DNA from: JAOUEA01 sp038249195
GTDB taxonomy: Bacteria > Actinomycetota > UBA4738 > HRBIN12
Length of the DNA: 64,000 bases
Assembly (NCBI GenBank): GCA_038249195.1
Contig: JBBRWM010000004.1
Location: 62,001 to 126,000, forward strand
Direction: 5' to 3'
Shown: piece by piece, positions 8,710 to 16,516 of the stretch
Layout of the letters: each line of letters starts with the position of its first letter
Position numbering within the stretch: position 1 is the stretch's first letter
The notes under the pieces: generated by a model
What the model saw: the letters and a program-made list of their open reading frames with translations, nothing else
What the model was told of the DNA's origin: nothing
Databases searched by the model: none
Position numbers and translations under genes: made by a program

Positions 8710-8861
8710 ATGGGTCGAGCCGAGACGACGAGCGCCGCCCTCGAGGTGCGCGGGGCGGTGAAACGCTTTGCCGCTGTGACCGCTGTGACCGCGGTGGCCG
8801 ATCTCTCGTTCTCCGTGGCGCGCGGCACGGTGACCGGCTTCTTGGGACCCAACGGCGCCAG
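8710..8861 (+). pseudogene. 5' remnant of an ABC transporter ATPase gene
   Basis: From the ATG at 8710 about 50 codons read as the start of an ABC exporter ATPase: LEVRGAVKRF, then VADLSFSVARGTVTGFLGPNGA, which is the Walker A loop up to its last alanine. The expected GKTT does not follow. The frame instead enters unrelated sequence (RMRISSRIGMM), which is the reverse complement of a different short coding stretch. The signature, Walker B and partner permease are all absent. The gene was therefore cut inside the P-loop by a rearrangement near 8861. A small direct duplication (gctgtgacc twice, near 8775) lies inside the fragment. Confidence 0.75.
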
Positions 8862-8925
8862 GATGAGGATCAGCAGCAGGATCGGGATGATGGCCTGCCC
8901 GTGCCACCAGGGCTCGTGCCACATC
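8861..8925 (-). pseudogene. Possible truncated small membrane protein
   Basis: On the minus strand an ATG at 8925 opens MMWHEPWWHGQAIIPILLL followed by more hydrophobic residues. This His/Trp-rich head plus one transmembrane helix resembles the short membrane or SHOCT-type proteins found near actinobacterial two-component genes. After about 22 codons it runs into the antisense of the broken ABC ATPase, so its true C-terminus has been lost. It may still be expressed as an 80-residue chimera ending at 8682. The call is tentative. Confidence 0.35.
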
Positions 8926-8959
8926 ATGGGCGGGCGGTCGGGATGCCAGTTCGCGGGTA

Positions 8960-8977
8960 TCCTCAGGAAGTTCTCAG
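8960..8977 (+). promoter_or_regulatory. Tandem response-regulator box (TCCTCAG / TTCTCAG)
   Basis: The repeats tcctcag (8960-8966) and ttctcag (8971-8977) are spaced exactly 11 bp start to start, the spacing used by OmpR/PhoB-family dimers bound head to tail. They lie 23-40 bp upstream of the response regulator start at 9000 and suggest autoregulation. The site is inferred from the repeat pattern alone. Confidence 0.45.
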
Positions 8978-8999
8978 CTTTAGGGCCTAATGTGCCCGT

Positions 9000-9701
9000 G
9001 TGGGCGATCCGCGGATCCTCGTCGTCGACGACGAAACGAACATCACCGATCTCGTGGCGATGGCCTTGCGCTACGAGGGATTCGACGTCCAGACGGCGGC
9101 TACCGGGCAGGCCGCCCTTCGGGCCGTCGAATCGTTCAGGCCGGCGCTCGTGATCCTCGACGTCATGCTCCCCGATCTCGACGGGTTCGCCGTCACCGAA
9201 CGCCTGAAAGGCGCGAGCGTGCGTGTCCCGGTCCTCTTCTTGACAGCGCGCGACGCCGTCGAGGACAAGGTGCGCGGGCTCACGTTGGGTGGTGACGACT
9301 ACGTCACCAAGCCCTTCAGCCTCGAGGAGCTCGTCGCTCGCGTCCGGGTGCTCCTGCGGCGCGCCGGCGCCGAGGGCGGCGCCGGCGCGATCGTGTTCGC
9401 CGACCTCGAACTCGACGACGATACGCATGAGGTGCGTCGCGGAGGCGACCCGGTCTCCTTCACCGCAACCGAGTTCCGGCTCCTGCGCTACCTGATGCTG
9501 AACGCCCCCCGAGTGCTCTCGAAGGCGCAGATCCTCGATCACGTGTGGAACTACGACTTCGGAGGCGACGCCAACATCGTCGAGACCTACATCAGCTACC
9601 TGCGCAAGAAGCTCGACGCGCTCGGTCCACCCATGATCCAGACCGTCCGCGGGGTGGGGTACCGGATGAACGTCGCGGCTCGGGACGTGACCGAGCCGTG
9701 A
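9000..9701 (+). CDS. OmpR/PhoB-family response regulator
   Basis: 233 residues: an N-terminal receiver domain with the acidic pair VVDDE, phosphoacceptor Asp in LVILDVMLPDLDG and Lys in YVTKPFS, then a winged-helix DNA-binding domain ending in TVRGVGYRM. It starts with GTG at 9000. Its last codons overlap the sensor kinase start by 4 bp (GTGA), so the pair is co-translated. It resembles the PrrA/MprA/TcrA type in Actinobacteria, but the signal and regulon cannot be told from sequence. The tandem heptamers just upstream are a candidate self-binding site. A truncated transporter ATPase immediately upstream may once have been a target or neighbour. Confidence 0.93.
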   Translation: MGDPRILVVDDETNITDLVAMALRYEGFDVQTAATGQAALRAVESFRPALVILDVMLPDLDGFAVTERLKGASVRVPVLFLTARDAVEDKVRGLTLGGDDYVTKPFSLEELVARVRVLLRRAGAEGGAGAIVFADLELDDDTHEVRRGGDPVSFTATEFRLLRYLMLNAPRVLSKAQILDHVWNYDFGGDANIVETYISYLRKKLDALGPPMIQTVRGVGYRMNVAARDVTEP

Positions 9702-11149
9702 CGCTGCGGGCCCGCCTCACCTTGGCCTTGGTCGCCCTGCTCGCGCTCGGGCTGATCGCGGCAGACGTCGCGACGTACACGGCCTTGCGGTCGTCGCTCT
9801 ATCGCCGGATCGATCAGCAACTCGTGGCCGCGCGGGTGCCCGCCGCCACCGCCCTCAACGACGAGCTCTCCGAACCCGGTCCGCACCCGCCGGGACCGGG
9901 CGACGAGTCGCTGCTGCCGACGGGCACCTACATCTCCTTCATCGACCGCTCGGGGATCGTGCACGACAAGGTCGTCCAGTACGGGGGGCCGGAGCCCTCC
10001 AAGCCAAGCCTCCCGGCGGTTCTCGGCGTGGATCCGTTCACGACGGGAGCCATCGACGGGGCCGGCCCGAGCTACCGGGTGCAGGCGACGCCCGTGAGCA
10101 ACGGCGTGCTCGTGGTGGGGATCCCTCTCGCCGAGGTGTCCCAGACGCTTCGGCGCCTGCTCGCGGTGGCGCTCGTCGTGACGATCGCCGTGATCGCGAC
10201 CATGGCCCTGATCTCGTGGGTGACGGTGCGTCGAGGCCTGCGTCCGCTCGAGGAGATCGGCGATACCGCCGGGGCGATCGCGGGCGGGGACCTGTCGCGG
10301 AGGGTGGACGAGACCGACCCGCGCACCGAGGTGGGCCGTCTCGGCATCTCGCTCAACGGGATGCTGGGTCGCATCGAGGCGGCGATGGATGAGCGCCGAG
10401 CCTCCGAGGAGGCGCTGCGCCGGTTCCTCGCCGATGCCTCCCATGAGCTGCGTACGCCGCTGACCTCGATCCGGGGGTACGCGGAGCTCTTCCGTCGGGG
10501 CGCAGAGCGAGATCCGGCGGACACGGCGATCGCCATGCGTCGCATCGAACAGGAGAGCGAGCGCATGGCCTTGCTCGTCGGCGACCTCCTCTTCCTGGCG
10601 CGCTCCGGCCGGGGCAGGCCGATAGCGCAGGATCCCGTGGACCTCGCGCTGGTGGCCACAGACGCCCTGCACGACGCGCAGGCCGTCGATCCGACGCGTT
10701 CGATGACGCTGGATGCCCCCGAGCACGTGGTGGTGGCGGGCGACGACCGGCGGCTGAGGCAGGTGATCGCGAACCTCCTGTCGAACGCTCTCGCACACAC
10801 ACCCGCAGGCACCCCCGTGGCCGTCTCCGTGCGTGAGGATGCCCCCGGGATGGTCGCCGTCGAGGTTGCCGATCGCGGTCCGGGTCTGTCACCGCAGGAG
10901 GCCGCGCACGTCTTCGAACCGTTCTTCCGCGTGGACCCCTCGCGCGGCCGGGCCGGCGACGACGGCGATGGCACGGGCCTGGGCCTCGCGATCGTGGCCG
11001 CCATCGCCGAGGCGCACGGCGGCGACGTCGGCGTGAGCGTCACGCCCGGCGGGGGAGCGTCCTTCGTGGTGCGGATCCCGGTGGACCGCCTCCCAGGGGA
11101 CGCCGTCTCGGTCGACCCCGTCCCGGTCCGGGCCGACGTCCCTCAGTAG
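9698..11149 (+). CDS. Sensor histidine kinase with HAMP domain
   Basis: 483 residues. The GTG at 9698 overlapping the regulator stop is chosen because it puts the first transmembrane helix (LTLALVALLALGLIAADVA) at the N-terminus. An extracytoplasmic sensing region of about 130 residues follows, then a second helix near residue 155-180, a HAMP linker (EEIGDTAGAIAGGDLSRRV), the phosphoacceptor helix (DASHELRTPLTSIRGYAE) and an HATPase domain with N box, GPGLS and GTGLGLAIV. The architecture matches PrrB/MprB-like partners of OmpR-type regulators. Its 3' end overlaps the convergent aldo/keto reductase gene by 7 bp. Confidence 0.93.
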   Translation: MTLRARLTLALVALLALGLIAADVATYTALRSSLYRRIDQQLVAARVPAATALNDELSEPGPHPPGPGDESLLPTGTYISFIDRSGIVHDKVVQYGGPEPSKPSLPAVLGVDPFTTGAIDGAGPSYRVQATPVSNGVLVVGIPLAEVSQTLRRLLAVALVVTIAVIATMALISWVTVRRGLRPLEEIGDTAGAIAGGDLSRRVDETDPRTEVGRLGISLNGMLGRIEAAMDERRASEEALRRFLADASHELRTPLTSIRGYAELFRRGAERDPADTAIAMRRIEQESERMALLVGDLLFLARSGRGRPIAQDPVDLALVATDALHDAQAVDPTRSMTLDAPEHVVVAGDDRRLRQVIANLLSNALAHTPAGTPVAVSVREDAPGMVAVEVADRGPGLSPQEAAHVFEPFFRVDPSRGRAGDDGDGTGLGLAIVAAIAEAHGGDVGVSVTPGGGASFVVRIPVDRLPGDAVSVDPVPVRADVPQ

Positions 11150-12093
11150 CGCGCCGCCGACGGCTGGGGAAGGGCGTCGAGTTCGGCGAGGTCGTCGGCG
11201 CCCAGGCGCAACAGCGCCGCGCCGGCATCTTCTTCCAGGTGGGACCGGCGCTTCGTGCCGGGGATGGGGATGATGTGGGGCCCCTGGGCGAGCAGCCACG
11301 CCAGCGCGACCTGCGCCGGGGTGGCGCCGTGGCGCTCGGCGACGGCTCGCACGCGATCGACGAGCGCGAGGTTCTCCTCGATGGAGGTGGCGGTGAAGCG
11401 CGGGTTCTTCGCGCGGAAGTCAGCGTCGGCGAAGGATGCCGACGTGATCGTGCCGGTGAGGAACCCGCGGCCGAGCGGCGCGTACGGTACGAATGCCGCG
11501 CCGTGTTCGGCGCACCACGGTACGACGTCGTCCAGGCGATCGCGCGTCCACAAGGACAGCTCCGATTGGACCGCCGCCACGGGATGGATCGCGCGTGCGC
11601 GTTCGAGCTCGTCGACGCCAACCTCCGAGAGGCCGAGTGCGCGCACCTTGCCAACGGTCACGAGGTCGACCATCGCGCCCCAGGAGTCCTCGAGTGGGAC
11701 GTCCGGGTCCACCCGGTGCAGGTAGTAGAGATCGATCACGTCCGTGCGCAGGCGCGCGAGCGACCCGTCGACCTCCCGCGCGATGCGGCCGGGCCGAGCA
11801 TCCCTCGCGAGCGGGTAGCCGCCGTCGGCGCCGACCACCAAGCCGACCTTGGTGGCGAGCGTGACGTCGCTGCGCCTTCCCTCCAGCGCGCGTCCCACGA
11901 GGTCCTCGTTGGTGAACGGGCCGTAGACATCTGCGGTATCGAAGAACGTGATCCCCAGCTCCGTCGCACGACGGATCACGTCGATCGAGCCCGCGTCCGT
12001 GGCATCGCCCACGTACGCCCAAGTCATCGGCATGCATCCCAGGCCGATGGCCGAGACCGTCGGGCCGTCTACGCCGAGGCTGCGCCCATCCAT
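11143..12093 (-). CDS. Aldo/keto reductase
   Basis: 316 residues of the NADPH-dependent aldo/keto reductase superfamily, a cytoplasmic TIM barrel. The ATG at 12093 begins MDGRSLGVDGPTVSAIGLG, the typical first strand; the frame is open further upstream but the extra part has no family match. The catalytic tetrad is visible: Asp and Tyr in FFDTADVYG, Lys in LATKVGL and His in LYYLHRVDP. The C-terminal cofactor site appears as IPIPGTKRRSHLEED. It resembles the YajO/IolS-like class. No biochemical partner is adjacent: downstream is the convergent sensor kinase and upstream, 112 bp away, a cyclase gene. Confidence 0.93.
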   Translation of the reverse strand: MDGRSLGVDGPTVSAIGLGCMPMTWAYVGDATDAGSIDVIRRATELGITFFDTADVYGPFTNEDLVGRALEGRRSDVTLATKVGLVVGADGGYPLARDARPGRIAREVDGSLARLRTDVIDLYYLHRVDPDVPLEDSWGAMVDLVTVGKVRALGLSEVGVDELERARAIHPVAAVQSELSLWTRDRLDDVVPWCAEHGAAFVPYAPLGRGFLTGTITSASFADADFRAKNPRFTATSIEENLALVDRVRAVAERHGATPAQVALAWLLAQGPHIIPIPGTKRRSHLEEDAGAALLRLGADDLAELDALPQPSAARY

Positions 12094-12205
12094 GCGCGCG
12101 AGGTTACTCGGCCGCCCGTCTGCCGTCGCAGGGATCGATGCTCCTTGCCGGCCACGGTCGACACGTGCTCGTGGCGAACGCGGCCAGCGAGGACGTGAGC
12201 GTCTC

Positions 12206-15052
12206 TCAGCGTGGGCGTCGCGCGTCCTCCTGCGCGGCCCGCCGGAACCTGGCGGCTGCCTCGGTGCGGTCCCCTCGGCGTTCGGCCACACGCGCGAGGG
12301 CCTGCCAGACCCACGCGGCGAGCTGGCGCTCCCCCAACTCCTCGGACATGTGCACGGCCCGGCGGAGATCGCGTTCGGCAAGATCGAGGTGCTCCCACTC
12401 GCGATAGGCGATGCCGCGCTCGGCGAGCGCATCCGCCAGCTCCCACCGCGCGCCGAGGTCGCCGAAGATCTCGATGGCCTCGTCGAGTTCCCGGATGGAC
12501 GCCTCGAACTCACCGTTGTCCTCGAGCAGCCGACCGCGCTGCGTGGCGATCACGGCGAGGCTGAACTGATCGTCCATCTCCTCGGCCACCCCCGCGGCCT
12601 CCTCGATGAATCGCTTGGCGCCCGAATCGTCGTCCATCTGGGCCCGGTTGATGGACAGTGACGTGAGGGCGCGCACGTGCGCCCAGCGATCGCCGTGCTC
12701 GCTCGCGAGGTCACGAGCGCGAAGCCAGACGGACTCGGCCTCCTCGAAACGGTCCCGGGTCCACGGCACCCAGCCTGTGAACAGCAGCGTGCGCGCCACG
12801 GACCACGGTTCGTCGAGAGCTTCGGCTGACGCGAGGGACCGGGCGAGCAACGCCTCTGCCTTGTCCACGTCGGCCTCGACGTTGATGGCGATGTCGCCCA
12901 GGAAGCGGAGCGCGAGCGCGAGCGTCCAGTGGTCGTTCAGCCGCGTCCCCAACTCGACCGCGTCGTTCAGCGCGGCCGACGCCTCGGCGTACTGGCCGAG
13001 CCAGTACCGCGCCTCGCCCTGGCCGGCCAGGATATGCGCCTCGCGGATCCCCCATGCCTCGCGAGGACCGGCCATCTCGAGCGCCCGTTCGTAGTAATCG
13101 ATCGCAGAACGGCTCTCCATCCTGCGGCGCGAACGGTCGCCCGCGGCGGCGAGGCTGTCGGCGGCGCGCTCTGGCAGCGTGCGATCCGCCGGGTCGAGGT
13201 CGAGGGAAGCCCTCGCGGCCAACTCTATATGCTCCGCCGCATAGGTGGGGTGCCCCTGGCCCTCGAGCACCTCGGCGATCCGAGCGTGCAGGTCCAGGCG
13301 CAGGCGCTTCGGCAGGCTCGCGTACGCCACCTCGCGCAGCGTCTCGTGCCGCATCCGCCACTGCGGCGTCGTGCCGTGCGCCGTCTCCATGCGCACCACG
13401 ATCTCGGCGTCCTCCAGGTCCCGGAGCTCTTCGACGCCGCACGACGACACAAGGCGGGCCTCCTCCAGGTCGAAGGCAACGAGGAAGACGGACAGGCGCC
13501 GAGCTAGATCCCTGTGGCCGGGAGCGAGCGCGTCGATACGGGCGGCCACGACGGCCTGCACGGTCGGGGGGAGCGCCGCGCCGGCGCGTGCGGCCGGTTC
13601 GGTGTCCAGCAAGGCTCCCGTGGACTCCACGATGAAGAACGGGTTGCCGCCGGCCCGGGCCGCGAGCGCGGCCGCCGCCGGTTCGTCGAGGGTTCCTCCG
13701 CTGGCCTGACGAGCGAGGAGCGTGGCCTCGTCCTTCCCGAGGGGCTCGAGCCGCAGCCGCAGGTGGTTCACCGACCGCGCGCCCCACTCCGGGCGAAGGT
13801 CCTGGAACTCGGGGCGGGCGGTCGTGAGGATCATGACCGGACCTTGGCTTCTCGACGTCGGGGCCCCCAACCGCTCGATGAGGTCGACCATGGGCGTGCG
13901 TAGATCGTGGATGTCTTCGAAATGCAGCACCGTCGGTCCCTCGGCGCCCAAAACCTCCACGAGCGCGAGGAACGCCGATTGGGTGTCCTGGACGAATGCC
14001 GATTCCTCACGGCGCTCGTGCGTGAGGCCCAAGAGCAAGGCGAGTCGGTCGACCGTGTGGGCGACCTCGTCCGCCGCGGACCGGGGGTTGGCATCGAAGA
14101 ATTCGCGCAACCGCCGCACGATCTTCTCCGGGGCGTCGTCAGGATCGATGCCGGCAGCATCCCGCACCATGATGGCCGCCGGCGCGAAGGTGGCGCTGTC
14201 CGCCGCCACGTAGCCCCGCCCCCGCAGGACCCTCGTCTCGGGGCCGAAGCCGGCGAGGAACTCGTCGGCCAGCCGGGACTTCCCGATCCCCGACTCCCCG
14301 ATCGCCGTCACGAGCAGCGGTCGATCGGTGGCCACCACGCGCGCGAACCCGTTGCGCAGGATGGAGAGCTCGTTGCCGCGGCCCACGAACGGGATCGTGC
14401 GTCGCACCGACCGTTCCGAGAGGTCCAGCACCGGATACGCCGCGAGGGGTTCCGCGAACCCCTTGGCCGGCACCGATCGGCGATCCGCGAAGGTGGCGGA
14501 GTCCCGCGCGAGCGCGTGCGCCGTCCGACCGATCAGGACCTCGTTGGGAGCTGCGGCCGCCTGCAGCCTCGCGGCCGCGTTCACGACCGTTCCCGTGACC
14601 AGCAGCTGCCCGGAGGGCCCGACCCCCGTGGCCGCCTCCCCCGTCTCGATCCCGACGCGGACCTGGAGCATCTCCTCGAGGTTCAGCTCTCGGCACAGAT
14701 GCTTCACGCGGCTGCGGATGGCGAGTCCGGCCCGCACGGCTCGCAGGGCGTCGTCCTCGTGCACGGTCGGCAGGCCGAAGACCGCCATCACCGCGTCGCC
14801 GATGAACTTCTCTGGCTGGCCCCGCAGGGCGCGCAGTTCCTCGGACACCATGTCGAAGAACCGGCCGAGGACCTCACGCGCCCGCTCGGCGTCCAGACGC
14901 TGAGCGAGCCCCGTGGAGTCCACGAGGTCCGCGAACAGGACCGTGATGACCTTCCGCTCGTCCGTGTCCAAGGTGCCGGAGATGGGCGAGCCACAGTGAG
15001 GACAGAACTGGGCGTCTTCTGGGAGCGGCAGACCGCAGACCGTGCAGGTCAT
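12206..15052 (-). CDS. Class III cyclase - AAA ATPase - TPR signalling protein (second copy)
   Basis: 948 residues with the same layout as the protein at 4597-7794. There is a zinc ribbon (CTVCGLPLPEDAQFCPHCG) at the N-terminus, which sets the start at the ATG 15052, then a cyclase domain, a P-loop ATPase (Walker A GESGIGKS) and about 400 residues of TPR-like helices. The metal Asp residues (FADLVDST, FIGDAVM), the Lys (EKFIGDA) and the Asn/Arg pair (VVNAAARL) are kept. The Asp that normally recognises adenine is replaced by Thr (TGTVVN rather than GDTVN), so nucleotide preference or activity may differ from the first copy. The two proteins are only moderately alike, so this is not a recent duplication. 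Confidence 0.88.
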   Translation of the reverse strand: MTCTVCGLPLPEDAQFCPHCGSPISGTLDTDERKVITVLFADLVDSTGLAQRLDAERAREVLGRFFDMVSEELRALRGQPEKFIGDAVMAVFGLPTVHEDDALRAVRAGLAIRSRVKHLCRELNLEEMLQVRVGIETGEAATGVGPSGQLLVTGTVVNAAARLQAAAAPNEVLIGRTAHALARDSATFADRRSVPAKGFAEPLAAYPVLDLSERSVRRTIPFVGRGNELSILRNGFARVVATDRPLLVTAIGESGIGKSRLADEFLAGFGPETRVLRGRGYVAADSATFAPAAIMVRDAAGIDPDDAPEKIVRRLREFFDANPRSAADEVAHTVDRLALLLGLTHERREESAFVQDTQSAFLALVEVLGAEGPTVLHFEDIHDLRTPMVDLIERLGAPTSRSQGPVMILTTARPEFQDLRPEWGARSVNHLRLRLEPLGKDEATLLARQASGGTLDEPAAAALAARAGGNPFFIVESTGALLDTEPAARAGAALPPTVQAVVAARIDALAPGHRDLARRLSVFLVAFDLEEARLVSSCGVEELRDLEDAEIVVRMETAHGTTPQWRMRHETLREVAYASLPKRLRLDLHARIAEVLEGQGHPTYAAEHIELAARASLDLDPADRTLPERAADSLAAAGDRSRRRMESRSAIDYYERALEMAGPREAWGIREAHILAGQGEARYWLGQYAEASAALNDAVELGTRLNDHWTLALALRFLGDIAINVEADVDKAEALLARSLASAEALDEPWSVARTLLFTGWVPWTRDRFEEAESVWLRARDLASEHGDRWAHVRALTSLSINRAQMDDDSGAKRFIEEAAGVAEEMDDQFSLAVIATQRGRLLEDNGEFEASIRELDEAIEIFGDLGARWELADALAERGIAYREWEHLDLAERDLRRAVHMSEELGERQLAAWVWQALARVAERRGDRTEAAARFRRAAQEDARRPR

Positions 15053-15093
15053 CGAACCCAGGATAGTGGGGCCCGACGACGCGGTCGTTCCCG

Positions 15094-15846
15094 TCAGTCT
15101 CGCATCCGGGATCTCAGCACGTCGAACTCGCAGCCTGGCGAGGACGAGTCGAAGCCGTGTTCGACCAGCCAGCGGACCACCAGCAGGCTTCGCAACGACC
15201 ACCACGCGCGGATCACGTCGAGGTCGACGTCGGTGCCGTAGCCGGCGACGACGTCGCCAAGGTGCTCCTCGTGTCCAAGCGTCAAGGTGGAGAGATCGAA
15301 CAGGGCATCGCCCTGGCCCGCCTCGGACCAGTCGATCACGCCGGTGATCTCGTCAACGTCGACGAACACGTGGGCGACCTGCAGATCGCCGTGCGTGAAC
15401 ACCGGTGTCCACGGCCGGAGGGCAGCCTCGGCAACCCGGCGGTTGCGCGTGACCACGTCGGTGGGAAGGACGCCGCCCGCGATGAGCCACTCGCATTCTC
15501 CGTCGAGGTGCGATGCGATCTGGTCGAGGCTCCGACCTGGCCATGTCGGCAGCGGCGCGTCGTGGAGAGTTCGTGCGGCGGCACCCGCCGCGGCCCACGC
15601 CGCCGACGACGCGGTCGACGGCTCGCCGAGGCGGCCGAGTGCCGTCCCTGGGAGGGCGGCGAGTGCGAGCACGGGCGGCTTCCGCCACGGGACCTCCGGC
15701 GTCGAGATCGGCGCCATAGCCATCGCCTCGACCTCGACGTCGGTGAGCGCCTGATCAGCATCGATCTTCAGGAACACGTCGCCGACGCGTAGGGTCACGC
15801 GCTCGTGATGGGCGACGACGACCTCGACCTCCTCCACGTCGGCCAT
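15094..15846 (-). CDS. Aminoglycoside-phosphotransferase-like kinase (APH family)
   Basis: A 250-residue soluble protein of the APH/choline-kinase fold. The N-lobe has a Lys in VFLKID at the ATP-binding position. The catalytic loop reads THGDLQVAHVFVD and the metal-binding motif GVIDWSEAG. The loop is unusual in having His where most APH proteins have Asn (HGDxxxxN), which could affect metal binding. The family contains antibiotic kinases but also many small-molecule kinases of unknown substrate, and nothing here points to resistance. It is on the same strand as the cyclase gene downstream, separated by 41 bp. Confidence 0.75.
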   Translation of the reverse strand: MADVEEVEVVVAHHERVTLRVGDVFLKIDADQALTDVEVEAMAMAPISTPEVPWRKPPVLALAALPGTALGRLGEPSTASSAAWAAAGAAARTLHDAPLPTWPGRSLDQIASHLDGECEWLIAGGVLPTDVVTRNRRVAEAALRPWTPVFTHGDLQVAHVFVDVDEITGVIDWSEAGQGDALFDLSTLTLGHEEHLGDVVAGYGTDVDLDVIRAWWSLRSLLVVRWLVEHGFDSSSPGCEFDVLRSRMRD

Positions 15847-16516
15847 TATCGCGGGATGACGATTGGCGTCGCCACGGGTCTATCGCGTGCGACTGCGCGG
15901 CCGACCGCGCCTTGCTGCCCGGCGGTCTCGTGCACGACACGGCTTCCTCTCGCGCCTAAGCCGTCGCCAGTACCATCTCGGGGAGGGCGCTCGCCCCGGT
16001 AGCGGGACGTCATCTCAGCAACGCAGCATGGCGGCTGGAGCCGTGGGTAAGCTTCTCGGTATCGCTCGGTTCAAGTTCCAGAGGGCAAGGTCGAGGAGTA
16101 GAAGCGCTTGTCCGCTCAGGCCTTGGAGATCGTGCGGACCAAGGACAGCGGAACGCTGCAGTTCGACACCTACTTCAACGACGACGAGTCCGAGTGCATG
16201 GGCGTCGAGCGGTACCGAGACTCCGCGGCGGCCATCGAGCACTGGGAGAACCTAAGGCTTGGCCGAGGGTGCTCCGACCGCGATCCGTGAGTGGCACAAA
16301 GGCGACGCGCTGGTGCGCGACTCGGCCGCCGTCCAGCTCGGGTTCTCTGGGTGATTCGAGTTGGACCGGTCCTGTTACCCGAACGCGCCGGAATGCTCGG
16401 CCTGCCGATGGCTCTCGCCGAGGTGGCGCCGGCTGTGCACAAGGCCTTGGCGGGTGCCGAGGAATGCGGAGCCCCCAGGCGGCGTTTGGGCCAACGCATC
16501 CTCAAGGAGGGAGATT
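15847..16516. other. 670-bp gap without an intact gene
   Basis: No intact coding region was found here. The centre holds the monooxygenase remnant described separately. Just after it, another short frame (about 16265-16354) reads EGAPTAIREWHKGDALVRD and ends in a stop; it may be a second decayed piece but I do not recognise it. The outer parts (15847-16050 and 16355-16500) show nothing beyond the AAGGAGG ribosome site of the pirin gene. Confidence 0.5.
16051..16290 (+). pseudogene. Decayed antibiotic-biosynthesis-monooxygenase-like gene
   Basis: One frame reads RYRSVQVPEGKVEE, then an in-frame TAG at 16099-16101, then KRLSAQALEIVRTKD, LQFDTYFNDDESEC, VERYRDS and IEHWENL. This is the typical sequence of a small ABM-fold (ferredoxin-like) monooxygenase of about 100 residues, with the stop falling where relatives have a hydrophobic residue. 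There is an in-frame TAA just upstream (16048-16050), no proper start, and after HWENL the frame ends early, losing the last third. The gene is broken at both ends and by the internal stop. A sequencing error could explain the single stop but not the missing C-terminus. Confidence 0.65.
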
